Notes: generated by a model not told the origin, from the sequence alone. 64,000 bases of DNA from Pseudomonadota bacterium (GCA_016202695.1 JACQOE010000019.1:1-64000), one strand, 5' to 3'; shown: positions 36,425 to 44,693, counted from the stretch's first letter. Numbers and translations are program-made.

Positions 36425-37351
36425 ATGGCCAAGGATCTGCTCAAAGTGCTCGCCGCCACGTCGGGGGTGTACTATTACCCGGCCTATGTGGCCCATGACC
36501 TCGGCTGCTTCGCCGACGAGGGCCTGGAGGTGGCGCTGGAGGCCCCCGGGCACGGGCCCTGGGGCGCGCGGGCGCTCCTCGCTGGTGCGGCCGACATCGC
36601 TCTCGGCGGCATGTGGCGCCCGCTGATGTACCGCGGGCGGATCGCCGACTTCAGCGTCTTTGCCCAGCTCTGCGCCCGTTGCCCGGCCTTTATCCTGGGC
36701 CGACGGCCGATGCCGGACTTCGCCTGGTCCGACCTCGTTGGCAAGAGGGTCATCGTGCCCGACGGCGCGCCCACGCCGCTCCTGGCGATCCTCGGCATCC
36801 TCAGGCGGCGGGGGGTGGACCCGAAAACGGTGAATTTCATCCAGGACTTCCTCGCCGAGGAAGCGCGCGAGCTGTTCCTCAACGGCCTCGGCGACTTCTG
36901 CGTGGCCTTTCCGCCCGTCGCCGAGGCGCTGGTCGAGCGCGGCGCCGGGCACGTCGTCGCCGACCTCGCCGGGGCGGCCGGCCGGCTGCCGTGGAGCGTG
37001 TATTTTGCGACCCCCGCCTTCCTCGATCGGCCCGGCAATCCGGCGGGCCGCTTCACCCGGGCGATCCTGAGGGCGCTCCGCTGGACGCTCGGCCACGAGG
37101 CCGGGGAAGTGCCGGCGACGCTGGCGCGCCACTTCCCCGGCAGTCGTCCCGATCTCGCCGCAGCCGCGGTGCGCGCCTGCCGCGCGCGGGGCGTGTGGGT
37201 CGACGGCGTGCACGTCGCCAAGCCGGACCTCGACCTCTGGCAGGAAATGATCATCGAGGGGCACCTGATGGATCGACCGGTCCCCCATGGTGACATCTTC
37301 GATCCGCGCCCCGCCGACTGGGCGGCCGCGAGCCTTGGTGCGGGAGAATAG
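36425..37351 (+). CDS. NMT1/THI5-like solute-binding protein without signal peptide
   Basis: 308-aa protein of the ABC substrate-binding (NMT1/ThiY/SsuA-like) fold. It starts MAKDLLKVLAATSGVYYYPA and shows the fold's YVAHDLGCFADEGLEVAL, LLAGAADIALGG and VGKRVIVPDG blocks. There is no signal peptide or lipobox, and no ABC permease or ATPase next to it. It may be a cytoplasmic enzyme or sensor using this fold, as eukaryotic THI5/NMT1 does, or it may be mis-started. It is the third gene after hyuA2-hyuB2. GGAGGAACGGG precedes the start. Confidence 0.75.
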   Translation: MAKDLLKVLAATSGVYYYPAYVAHDLGCFADEGLEVALEAPGHGPWGARALLAGAADIALGGMWRPLMYRGRIADFSVFAQLCARCPAFILGRRPMPDFAWSDLVGKRVIVPDGAPTPLLAILGILRRRGVDPKTVNFIQDFLAEEARELFLNGLGDFCVAFPPVAEALVERGAGHVVADLAGAAGRLPWSVYFATPAFLDRPGNPAGRFTRAILRALRWTLGHEAGEVPATLARHFPGSRPDLAAAAVRACRARGVWVDGVHVAKPDLDLWQEMIIEGHLMDRPVPHGDIFDPRPADWAAASLGAGE

Positions 37352-37559
37352 GCAAGAGCCCCAGCCAGGATCGAGATGTTTGACCGGGGCCCATCCCTGT
37401 TAACGGGCGGCGCAAGGAGGCGGGTCCGGGGAAGCGTCGGCACGATTCGAGCGGAGATGAGCAAACCGTGACCGCTACGTCCGTTCCGAAATCGGGGGTC
37501 GCATCGCCGCTCCCGCTGGAGCGCGACGCCGGCGCCGGTTTGATCCGCTCCCCGATTAT

Positions 37560-37599
37560 CGGCTCGTCGAGGCACCGACGAGCCGGCGCAGGCGCCGGC
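37560..37599. terminator. Strong overlapping hairpins between convergent genes
   Basis: CGGCTCGTCG (37560-37569) pairs perfectly with CGACGAGCCG (37576-37585) around a six-base loop. GCCGGCGC (37582-37589) then pairs with GCGCCGGC (37592-37599) around two bases. The two stems share bases and are mutually exclusive. They lie between convergent transcription units and have no U-tract, so they are candidates for a bidirectional terminator or an mRNA-end stabiliser. Confidence 0.5.
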
Positions 37600-37631
37600 C
37601 GATGGAGCCCCCAAGCCGGCCGGCGCCGCGG

Positions 37632-38018
37632 TCAGTCGTCTTGTGTCGCGGCGAGCGGGGGGCGCGAGCCGATCCGCTCGGATGCCTCCATGAGAAGATC
37701 GCACAGGACCTTGCGGCCGGGGAGAGGCTGGATGTCCAGCGCCTCGCCGGTGACGCGCACCCGGCAGGCGAGGCGCGTATCGCCGTTCACGCGCAGCGCG
37801 CATGCCCCGCAGTTGCCGAGCTTGCAGAAGTGGGCGGCGAACGAGAAGGTGCTGTCGAACTGTCGGCGGATCGCGTAGAGGAGGTGGAGCACGGTGCTGT
37901 CGCGCTCGATTGCGACCTCGAAGCGCTCAGCCCGCGGGCTCCGTTCCCCGGGCCGCCGGCGGGATACCGTCACCGCCACGGTGAGCAGCTCATAGGGCTT
38001 CGGCCGCGGGGCACTCAT
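37632..38018 (-). CDS. Small 2Fe-2S protein (SdhB/FrdB N-domain only)
   Basis: 128-aa ferredoxin-like protein equal to the N-terminal 2Fe-2S domain of succinate dehydrogenase/fumarate reductase iron-sulfur subunits. Cluster ligands are Cys65, Cys70, Cys73 and Cys85 (C-x4-C-x2-C-x11-C). The second SdhB domain, with its 3Fe-4S and 4Fe-4S clusters, is missing, as are any membrane anchor genes. Its ATG overlaps the stop of the flavoprotein C-terminal part by 4 bp, so it is the electron partner of that flavoprotein and works in the cytoplasm. Confidence 0.85.
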   Translation of the reverse strand: MSAPRPKPYELLTVAVTVSRRRPGERSPRAERFEVAIERDSTVLHLLYAIRRQFDSTFSFAAHFCKLGNCGACALRVNGDTRLACRVRVTGEALDIQPLPGRKVLCDLLMEASERIGSRPPLAATQDD

Positions 38019-38407
38019 GGCGTCCCTCCCGGAATCTCGCGAACGATCCTGGTGCCCGCGTCCTCGCGTTCGAGGAGCAGGCGGGCCCGCCACCGCCCGT
38101 CGTCCCTCGCCGGGTGGTCGAGGCGGTTGTGGGCGCCGCGGGTCTCCTCGCGGGCGAGCGCGGCGAGGCAGTGGAGCCGGCCGCAGGAGAGGATGTTGTC
38201 GAGCTCGAGCCGCTCGATCCACTCCCAGTTGCAGATCGGCTCGGCCGAAGCCAAGCGGACGCGAGGCAGCCGTTCGCGCTCGATTTCCTGGAGGGCGGCG
38301 AGGGCGCGCCCGAGCGACTCCCGATCCTTCAGGATTCCGGCCTCGCGCTGCATCAGCCGCTGGACCGCGGCGCGGATCGCCCCGGGGCGCTCGGCACCAG
38401 CCGCGGC
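38015..38407 (-). pseudogene. C-terminal domain of the flavoprotein, beyond an in-frame TAG
   Basis: In the same frame as the upstream flavoprotein gene, directly after its TAG (38410-38408), an open frame of 130 codons encodes the C-terminal helical domain of SdhA/FrdA-type flavoproteins. The best landmark is REETRGAHNRLD-PARDD, which matches the RxESRGAHxRxD-xxxxxDD block of fumarate reductases. An internal ATG at 38353 could restart translation, giving a 112-aa fragment. The stop overlaps the 2Fe-2S gene by 4 bp, so operon coupling is preserved. It may be a nonsense mutation, a read-through site, a split gene or a sequence error. Confidence 0.7.
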
Positions 38408-39700
38408 CTAGCCGGCGCGGAGCGCCTCGATCCGTCGTGCCGCCGCCCGCAGGCTTCCGGGATCGATCGGCTTCGCCGTCGCCGTCGCCGCATCTTGCGC
38501 CGCCGACCGGCCGGCCTCGGCGCCAAAGACGACGGTCTCGGGCAACGCCGTCCCGGTAAGGCGGTTCGCGCCGTGCACCCCGCCCGCGGTCTCGCCGGCG
38601 GCGAACAGGCCGGCGACGCTCGTCCGGCAGGCCTCGTCGATCCAGACGCCTCCCATCATGTAGTGGGGGGCCGGCGCCACCTCCTGGGGCTCGCGGCAGG
38701 GGTCGATGCCGAGGTCGGCGAAGTAGCTCTCGACGAACTTGCTTCGCACCACATCCGCCGGCAGCCCGGTCGCGTCGAGGAACATGCCGCCGCGGGGCGT
38801 GGCGCCACCACCGCGTGCCTCGAGGGCCATGACGCGGGAGAGCGTGTCGCGGGTCGCGCGATTCACCGGGATGGTCTCGTAGCGGGCGAAGAACTCCTCG
38901 CCGCGGGCGTTTACCAGCTTCGCCCCCTGGTCGAGCAGCCGTCCGGTGGGGAAGTGCACGCCCCGCGCCCCCGGCGGGGCGACGAACACCGTCGGATAGC
39001 TCTGGAAGAACTCCATGTCCACGAGCCGCGCCCCGCAGCGATAGGCGAGCGCGACGCCGTCGCCGGTGAGCTCGGTCGGATTGGTCTGCAGCTCGTAGAT
39101 CTCCATCGCCCCCCCGGTGGCGAGCACCACCGCCCGGGTCGGGACGGCGAAGATCGTTCCCGAGCGGATGTCGACGCCGACGAGGCCCGCGACCGCTCCG
39201 TCGGTGACCAGCACGTCGGCCGCGAAGACGTGCTCCCACACCGGGATGTCGAGCGCGGCGACGGCGCGCCCCAAGGTCGCCATCATCGCCTTGCCGGTCT
39301 TGAGATCGACGTGAATCGCCCGCGGGAAGGCGTGTCCGGCGAAGCTCGCCAGCGCGAACCGGCCGTCCGCCTCCTCGTCCCAGGGCATGCCCATGGCCTT
39401 GAGTTCGAGCGCCTCGCCGCCGGCGCGCTCGGCGAGGAGGCGGGCAAGCCCCGGCTGGCTCATCCCGGCCCCGCCGGCGACGATGTCCTCGGCGAAGCGC
39501 TCGGCCGAATCCGAAGGCCCGAAGTATCCGAAGTGGGCGCAGTAGGAGAAGTTGGCGGATTCGGTTGCCCCGGAATGGAGCGCCATGCCCTTGGTGACGA
39601 CCGCGACGCGCGCGCCTCGGCGCTTGGCTTCGATCGCAGCTCGCAGGCCGGCGCCGCCGCTGCCGACCACGACGACGTCGAAACGCTTGTCCAGGATCAT
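38408..39700 (-). CDS. FAD-dependent fumarate-reductase-like flavoprotein (ends at in-frame TAG)
   Basis: 430-aa FAD-binding and capping domains of a fumarate reductase/aspartate oxidase family protein. The FAD site is VVVVGSGGAGLRAAIEA (9-25), with HSGATES (42-48) after it and GVHGANRL (374-381) near the end. Compared with E. coli FrdA, Arg284, His346 and Arg380 align with catalytic or binding residues, but the QYHPT histidine is a tyrosine (FQSYPT, Tyr235), so the substrate is probably not plain fumarate. The start overlaps the TctA stop (ATGA). The protein ends before the C-terminal domain because of the in-frame TAG. Confidence 0.85.
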   Translation of the reverse strand: MILDKRFDVVVVGSGGAGLRAAIEAKRRGARVAVVTKGMALHSGATESANFSYCAHFGYFGPSDSAERFAEDIVAGGAGMSQPGLARLLAERAGGEALELKAMGMPWDEEADGRFALASFAGHAFPRAIHVDLKTGKAMMATLGRAVAALDIPVWEHVFAADVLVTDGAVAGLVGVDIRSGTIFAVPTRAVVLATGGAMEIYELQTNPTELTGDGVALAYRCGARLVDMEFFQSYPTVFVAPPGARGVHFPTGRLLDQGAKLVNARGEEFFARYETIPVNRATRDTLSRVMALEARGGGATPRGGMFLDATGLPADVVRSKFVESYFADLGIDPCREPQEVAPAPHYMMGGVWIDEACRTSVAGLFAAGETAGGVHGANRLTGTALPETVVFGAEAGRSAAQDAATATAKPIDPGSLRAAARRIEALRAG

Positions 39701-41232
39701 TCGCTCGTGGTTGCCCCCGGAATTGCCGCCGATCCCCGCTGGCGCGCGTAGAGGAAGCTGCCGACGATCGAGGCCGCCGTCAGAACGAGGAAGAAAAGCG
39801 AGATCGGACGGGTGATGAAGGTAAGGAAGCTCCCCTGCGACAGGAGCAGCGCTTGGCGCGCCGAGTTCTCCAGCAGCGGCCCAAGAATGAAGCCGATCAC
39901 GACCGTGACCGGAGCGAACCCGCCCTTGCGCAGCACCGCGCCGCCGACTCCGGCGATGATCATCACGTAGACGTCGAACACGCTGTTGCCCAGGGCGAAG
40001 GTGCCGGCGACGCAGAGGATGAACACCACCGGCATCATGTGCGCGAGGCGGATGCGGGAGACTAGGTTGGAGGCGCGGATGAAGACCAGCCCCACCGGCC
40101 AATGGATCAGGTTGGTGATCATCATGCCGGCGTAAAGCGCGAACACGGTCACCCGGTGCTGCTCGAAGAGGAGGGGGCCGGGGGCGAGCCCCTGGATCAT
40201 CAAGGCCCCGAGCAGCACCGCGGCGACCACGTCGCCGGGGATGCCGAGGGCGAGGAGCGGGATCAGGTTGGCGCCGTTGACCGCGCTCGCCGCCGCCTCC
40301 GGCGCGGCGACCCCCTCGATGCTGCCTCGTCCGAACGCCTCTGGATTGGGCGAGAAGCGGCGGGCCTCTCCGTAGCCGACGAAGGCGGCGACGCTCTGGC
40401 CGATCCCGGGAAGGGCTCCGACGACGGTTCCGATTAGGGCCCCGATCGCGGTCGCGCGAGCGAACCGCGGAACCTCGTCGCGGGTGATGCGGCTGTCGTC
40501 GGGGTGCCGCGGCGGCGGCACCGTCGCCACCCGTCCCTGATCGGCATCGCGGGAGGCGAGCAGCTTCTCGGCGTGAAGGAATATCTCGGACAGCGCGAGC
40601 AGTCCGATCATCAGCGGGATCATGGCGATCCCGTCGCCGAGCTCGATCACGCCGAAAGTCAGGCGCGAGACGCCCGTGATCATGTCCATGCCGACGACGC
40701 CGAGCAGCACCCCGAGGGCCGCCCCCATGACCCCTTTGATCACCGCCCCGGTCGAGACCGCCCCCACCACGGTCAGCGCGAACACCATTAGCGAGGCATA
40801 TTCGGCCGGCCCGAACTTGAGCGCGACCCGGGCGAGCAACCCGGCCGAGAAGATCAGGACGATGTCGCTGAAGGTGTCGCCGATGAGGCCGGCGTAGAGG
40901 TTTGCCTTGAGCGCCTTGCCGCTCCGCCCCTGGAGCGCGAGCTGATGGCCGTCGAGGCAGGTGGCCGCCGCCGCCGGCGTGCCCGGGGTGTTGATGAGGA
41001 TGGCTGGGATGTTGCAGCCGAAGCTCGATCCCTTGCTGATCGCCATTAGCATGGGGATCGCCACCCATGGCGGCAGGTAATAGCTCAGCGGCAAAAGAAG
41101 CGCGATCCCGACGATGCCGGTGAGCCCGGGGATCGCGCCGAGGAGCGATCCGAAGCTGTATCCGAGGGTGATCCAAAGGACCGCCTGCCAGGTAAGCACC
41201 AGCGCCACGGCCTGGGCGATGTCGTGGATCAT
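39697..41232 (-). CDS. tctA: Tripartite tricarboxylate transporter large permease, system 1
   Basis: 511-aa TctA with about 11-12 membrane segments. Signature blocks are GAIPGLTGIVGIALLLPLSYY, NTPGTPAAAATCLDGHQLA, GIGQSVAAFVGYGEA and GVAAPEAAASAVNGANLIPLL. The start at 41232 excludes an Arg/Pro-rich extension that reads through tctB. Its stop overlaps the flavoprotein start by 4 bp, an unusual link between this transporter class and a redox enzyme. Confidence 0.93.
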   Translation of the reverse strand: MIHDIAQAVALVLTWQAVLWITLGYSFGSLLGAIPGLTGIVGIALLLPLSYYLPPWVAIPMLMAISKGSSFGCNIPAILINTPGTPAAAATCLDGHQLALQGRSGKALKANLYAGLIGDTFSDIVLIFSAGLLARVALKFGPAEYASLMVFALTVVGAVSTGAVIKGVMGAALGVLLGVVGMDMITGVSRLTFGVIELGDGIAMIPLMIGLLALSEIFLHAEKLLASRDADQGRVATVPPPRHPDDSRITRDEVPRFARATAIGALIGTVVGALPGIGQSVAAFVGYGEARRFSPNPEAFGRGSIEGVAAPEAAASAVNGANLIPLLALGIPGDVVAAVLLGALMIQGLAPGPLLFEQHRVTVFALYAGMMITNLIHWPVGLVFIRASNLVSRIRLAHMMPVVFILCVAGTFALGNSVFDVYVMIIAGVGGAVLRKGGFAPVTVVIGFILGPLLENSARQALLLSQGSFLTFITRPISLFFLVLTAASIVGSFLYARQRGSAAIPGATTSE

Positions 41233-41278
41233 TCCCGACCCCGCGGCCGGCGGCGTTGCGCCCGCATGCGCCCGCGCT

Positions 41279-41734
41279 TCATCCCAGGACTCCGGCCGGA
41301 AGCGGAACGCCCAGGAGCCGCACGAACACGGCATAGGTCGCCACCGCGGTGACGACGGCAATGGCGGCGCCGAACAGGGGGCGCCGCTCGCCGAATACGA
41401 ACAGCATCGCCGCCAGCGACAGGGCGCTGGCAACGATGAAGCCCGCCGGCACCAGTAACAGCCCGTAGAGCCCGGCGATGGCGGGGGTGACCAGGAATCG
41501 CGCGCCGACGCGCCGGTCGAGGCGCGGTTGCAGCCGCAGCCACTCGACCGCGAACAGCGCCAGCGCGAGCAGCCCGATCAGCGCCGCGATCGCCTTCGGA
41601 AAGGCGCCGGGAGACTGCGTGGCGTAGGATGGCTCCTCGATCCCGGCCGGGATCAGCACGAAATAGGTGAGGGCGGCTCCCAGGAGCCAAATCAGGGCCC
41701 AAAGGAGCGCACCCGTGCGCGGGGCGGGAGGCAT
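41279..41734 (-). CDS. tctB: Tripartite tricarboxylate transporter small permease, system 1
   Basis: 151-aa TctB-like membrane protein with four predicted membrane segments. A short loop after the first segment contains YATQSPGAFPKAIA, the usual G-x-x-P-R/K pattern. It lies between tctC and tctA in the standard order. Sequence conservation in this family is low, so the assignment rests mainly on size, topology and neighbours. Confidence 0.85.
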   Translation of the reverse strand: MPPAPRTGALLWALIWLLGAALTYFVLIPAGIEEPSYATQSPGAFPKAIAALIGLLALALFAVEWLRLQPRLDRRVGARFLVTPAIAGLYGLLLVPAGFIVASALSLAAMLFVFGERRPLFGAAIAVVTAVATYAVFVRLLGVPLPAGVLG

Positions 41735-41803
41735 CGGCGACGTCGGCGCGGGGCGCTCCGCCTCGCGGCCGTGCCCGGGCCGGAGGCGGGGCGATCCCCT
41801 TGC

Positions 41804-42790
41804 CTACTTCTTCGTATACAGGCCGATCCCGAGAGTCTTCACGATCGCTCCAAACTCGTCGTAGCTCTTGTCGAGGACTGTCTTGGCGGTCGCCGAGTCG
41901 TGATAGATCGTCAGCATCGCAAGCTTTTCCATCACGTCCTTGAACTCGGGGTCCTGCATCGCCTTGGTGAACGCCTGCTCGAGGGTCTTCACCACGGCGG
42001 GGTTCATGCCGGGCGGGCCGGCGATCCCGAGCCAGGAGTTGAGGTCCCAGTCGTAGCCGAGCTCGCGGATGTTCTTGAGGTCGGGAAATTCCTTCACCTT
42101 CGCGTCCTGCAGGAGCGTAAGGAGCCGGACCTCGCCGCTCCGCACATGCGGCAGGATCTCGCCCGACACCACCGCCGTTCCCAGGTGGCCGCCGAGCAAC
42201 GCCGCCACCGCGGGCGCCCCGCCGCCGAAGGGAACGAAGGTGGCCTCGGCCTTGTTCTCGGCCATCAGCCGGGCCATGCCGAGGTGCGAGCTGGCGCCGA
42301 TGGCGGAGATGCCGGCGGTGAGCACCTTGGGATTCGCCTTGGCATACTCGACCAAGTCCTTGAGCGACTTCCACGGGGCGGCGGCGCGGACGGCGATGAA
42401 CGTCGTATAGGCGCCGTAGTTCATGATCGGCGTGAAATCCTTCTTCGCGTCGAACGGCATTTCACGCATGTGCGGACCGATCGCCGCGACGATGGCGTTG
42501 AACGTGGCCAGCGTGTAGCCGTCGGGCGCGGCCTTAGCCAGCTCGGCGAGTGCGGCGGCGCCGCCCGCGCCGGGCTTGTTGACGATGACCATGGGCTGGC
42601 CGAGATCCTTCGCGGCGACCTTGCCGATGGCGCGCGCGGTGAGATCGGTTGCCCCTCCGGCAGTGAACGGGACGAGGAAGGTGATCGGCTTCTCGGGGTA
42701 GGCGGCGGTCCCCGTCCCGGGGAAGGCGACCGCGCCGAGCGCGCCGAAAGCCGCCAGCGCGGCTCGGCTCCATCTAGGGAGAGAGCGCAT
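41804..42790 (-). CDS. tctC: Tripartite tricarboxylate transporter binding protein, system 1
   Basis: 328-aa TctC/Bug-family periplasmic binding protein. The Sec signal ends near GTGTAAYP; the ligand loops are YPEKPITFLVPFTAGGATDL and KAAPDGYTLAT. The start at 42790 has GGGAGGA nine bases upstream. Bug proteins bind a wide range of carboxylates and amides. A good promoter lies about 70-95 bp upstream, with a palindrome over its -35. Confidence 0.92.
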   Translation of the reverse strand: MRSLPRWSRAALAAFGALGAVAFPGTGTAAYPEKPITFLVPFTAGGATDLTARAIGKVAAKDLGQPMVIVNKPGAGGAAALAELAKAAPDGYTLATFNAIVAAIGPHMREMPFDAKKDFTPIMNYGAYTTFIAVRAAAPWKSLKDLVEYAKANPKVLTAGISAIGASSHLGMARLMAENKAEATFVPFGGGAPAVAALLGGHLGTAVVSGEILPHVRSGEVRLLTLLQDAKVKEFPDLKNIRELGYDWDLNSWLGIAGPPGMNPAVVKTLEQAFTKAMQDPEFKDVMEKLAMLTIYHDSATAKTVLDKSYDEFGAIVKTLGIGLYTKK

Positions 42791-42857
42791 TAGAATCCTC
42801 CCAGGTTTTGTATGGAAGAGGCCGTCGAAACCGGCGCCTCCGGGCAACAAAGGCCGT

Positions 42858-42885
42858 ACTATAGGCGGAGGCCGGCAGCGGTCAA
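42858..42885 (-). promoter_or_regulatory. Predicted sigma70 promoter for tctC
   Basis: On the minus strand, TTGACC (42885-42880), a 16-bp spacer and TATAGT (42863-42858) precede tctC, whose start is at 42790. The -35 lies inside the inverted repeat at 42881-42896. Confidence 0.55.
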
Positions 42886-42896
42886 ATCACTTTGAC
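42881..42896. promoter_or_regulatory. Palindrome over the tctC -35, candidate operator
   Basis: GTCAAA-TCAC-TTTGAC is a perfect 6-4-6 inverted repeat between the divergent tctC and ThDP-enzyme genes. It overlaps the tctC -35, so a bound protein would block polymerase. No regulator gene is adjacent. Confidence 0.5.
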
Positions 42897-42965
42897 GGTT
42901 TCGCTTCCGCCGGCCGGAGTTCGGCGCGCTGGCGGCCGGCAAGGCGAGGCCGACAGGAGGTGGTC

Positions 42966-44693
42966 ATGGGGCGATCGAAGACCGGCGATAACGTCACCCG
43001 CCGGCTGGGCGGCGGCGAGGTCCTTGCCGAGATGCTGAGGGCGCACGGCGCCGGGCCGATGTTCGGGATGGGAGGGTTCCAGCTCCTTCCCTTCTACGAG
43101 GCGATCCGCGCGCTTGGCCTCGAACACAACCTGATCAACGACGAGCGCGCCGGCATCTTCGCGGCCGACGCCTACGCCCGCGTGACCGGCCGGCCGGGCA
43201 TCTGCGATGCCACGCTGGGGCCGGGCGCGACGAACCTGGTCAGCGGCCTCGCCGAGTCCCTCAACGCCGGCATCCCGCTGGTGGTTCTGGTCGGAGACAC
43301 CCACCGCGGGCACTCGTGGAAGAACATGACGCAGGAGTGCCGGCAGCTCGAAGCGCTCCGCCCGCTGGCCAAGGAAGTGATCCGAATCGAGATCGGCACG
43401 CGCATCCCCGAGCACGTTCGCCGGGCCTTTGCGCTCGCCACCAGCGGGCGGCCGGGTCCGGTCGTCCTCGACGTGCCCGAGGACGTCTGCCACGGCACGT
43501 TCGAGTTTGCGGCCGATGCGCTGTGGGCGGATCCGGAGACTCTCTCGGTACCGGCGCGCCGGACGAGGCCGGCGGGCGACGACCTCGTGCGCACGGCGCG
43601 ACTGCTGGCCGAGGCCAGGAAACCGGTCCTCCTGGTCGGGGGAGGGCTTCATCTGTCGGGGGCCTACGAGGCGCTCGGAGCGGCCGCCGAAAACCTCGCC
43701 ATCCCGGTCGCGCACACCATGAGCGGGAAGGGGGCGCTCGCCTGCGTCCACCCGCTGTCGGTCGGGCTCTTCGGGCGCTACTCGCGGATCGCGAACGACC
43801 TCATCGCCGAAAGCGACTGCCTGTTCGCGGTCGGTTGCAAGCTGGGAGAGATCGCCACCCGGCGCTTTCAGATCATCCCCGAAGGGGTGCCGCTGATCCA
43901 TCTCGACGTTCTCGCCGAGGAGATCGGCCGCCACCAGCGGGTGGCGGTCGCGCTCTGGGCCGACGCACGGGCCGGGCTCGAGGATCTCGTCGGCGAGCTG
44001 CGGCCGAAGGCCCGCGCCCTCCGCGAGAGGCGCGCGCCCTACCTCGCCGATATCGCCCGTCGCAAGGCCGCTTGGCGCGCGGATGCGGAGGCGCGGCTGA
44101 CCTCGGCCGAGCGGCCGATCGGGATGGCGCGCCTCTGTCACGAGTTGACGAAAGCCTTGCCGGACGAGGCCGTTCTCGTCGCCGATGGCGGCTTCGCCGG
44201 GCACTGGACCAGCCTGCTTTACGACACCAAGCGGGCGGGGCGGACCTATATCGCCAACCGGGGGATGGCCTCCATCGGCTACGGCCTCCCGGGGGCCATC
44301 GGCGCCCGGGCGGCGGCGCGGGAGAGGCCGGTGGTGGCGATCTGCGGCGACGGCGGTCTCAACATGTCGCTCGGCGATCTCGAGACCGCGCTCCGGATGC
44401 GGCTCGGCTTCGCCCTGGTGGTGGTGAACAACGCCGCCTCCGGCTACGTCAAGGCGCTGCAGCACGGCCTGTACGGGGGCCGGTATCAGTCGAGCGACCT
44501 GGTCGAGATGGACTATGCCCGGATCGCCGAGTCCTTCGGCTGCCGCGGCATTCGGGTGACCGACCCGGACCGGCTCGGCGAGGCGCTGCGGGCGGGGATG
44601 GCCGAGTCGTGCCGCCCGGGCGTGATCGATGTGGTGGTCACCCGTGACCCGGGCCGCATGCTGCCGGCCATAGACGCCCGCACGCGCGCCTGA
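42966..44693 (+). CDS. Thiamine-diphosphate enzyme (acetolactate-synthase-like)
   Basis: 575-aa member of the acetolactate synthase/benzoylformate decarboxylase superfamily: pyrimidine-binding domain (about 10-180), central domain (about 195-330) and PP domain (about 370-550). The activating glutamate is Glu60 (INDERAG). The cofactor motif runs from GDG (461-463) to NN (488-489). AGGAGG precedes the ATG. No small regulatory subunit is present, arguing against branched-chain amino-acid synthesis. Placed beside a TTT importer and hyuA3, it is probably a 2-keto-acid decarboxylase or aldehyde-transferring lyase in a catabolic route. Confidence 0.87.
   Translation: MGRSKTGDNVTRRLGGGEVLAEMLRAHGAGPMFGMGGFQLLPFYEAIRALGLEHNLINDERAGIFAADAYARVTGRPGICDATLGPGATNLVSGLAESLNAGIPLVVLVGDTHRGHSWKNMTQECRQLEALRPLAKEVIRIEIGTRIPEHVRRAFALATSGRPGPVVLDVPEDVCHGTFEFAADALWADPETLSVPARRTRPAGDDLVRTARLLAEARKPVLLVGGGLHLSGAYEALGAAAENLAIPVAHTMSGKGALACVHPLSVGLFGRYSRIANDLIAESDCLFAVGCKLGEIATRRFQIIPEGVPLIHLDVLAEEIGRHQRVAVALWADARAGLEDLVGELRPKARALRERRAPYLADIARRKAAWRADAEARLTSAERPIGMARLCHELTKALPDEAVLVADGGFAGHWTSLLYDTKRAGRTYIANRGMASIGYGLPGAIGARAAARERPVVAICGDGGLNMSLGDLETALRMRLGFALVVVNNAASGYVKALQHGLYGGRYQSSDLVEMDYARIAESFGCRGIRVTDPDRLGEALRAGMAESCRPGVIDVVVTRDPGRMLPAIDARTRA

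Noticed and set aside
38408-38410. TAG in the flavoprotein as a pyrrolysine codon.
   Set aside because: Pyrrolysine use is limited to some archaea and a few bacteria with methylamine enzymes; no pyl genes are in the window and this enzyme family does not use it. Nonsense mutation, read-through or a sequence error is simpler.
39701-41176. Minus-strand open frame of about 490 codons extending the flavoprotein upstream.
   Set aside because: It is an alternative frame of tctA, Arg/His-rich and without similarity to anything; the flavoprotein begins at the ATGA overlap at 39700.
42966-44693. Biosynthetic acetolactate synthase (ilvB).
   Set aside because: No ilvN or ilvC neighbour; the context is transporters and catabolic enzymes, so a specific ilv name is not justified.
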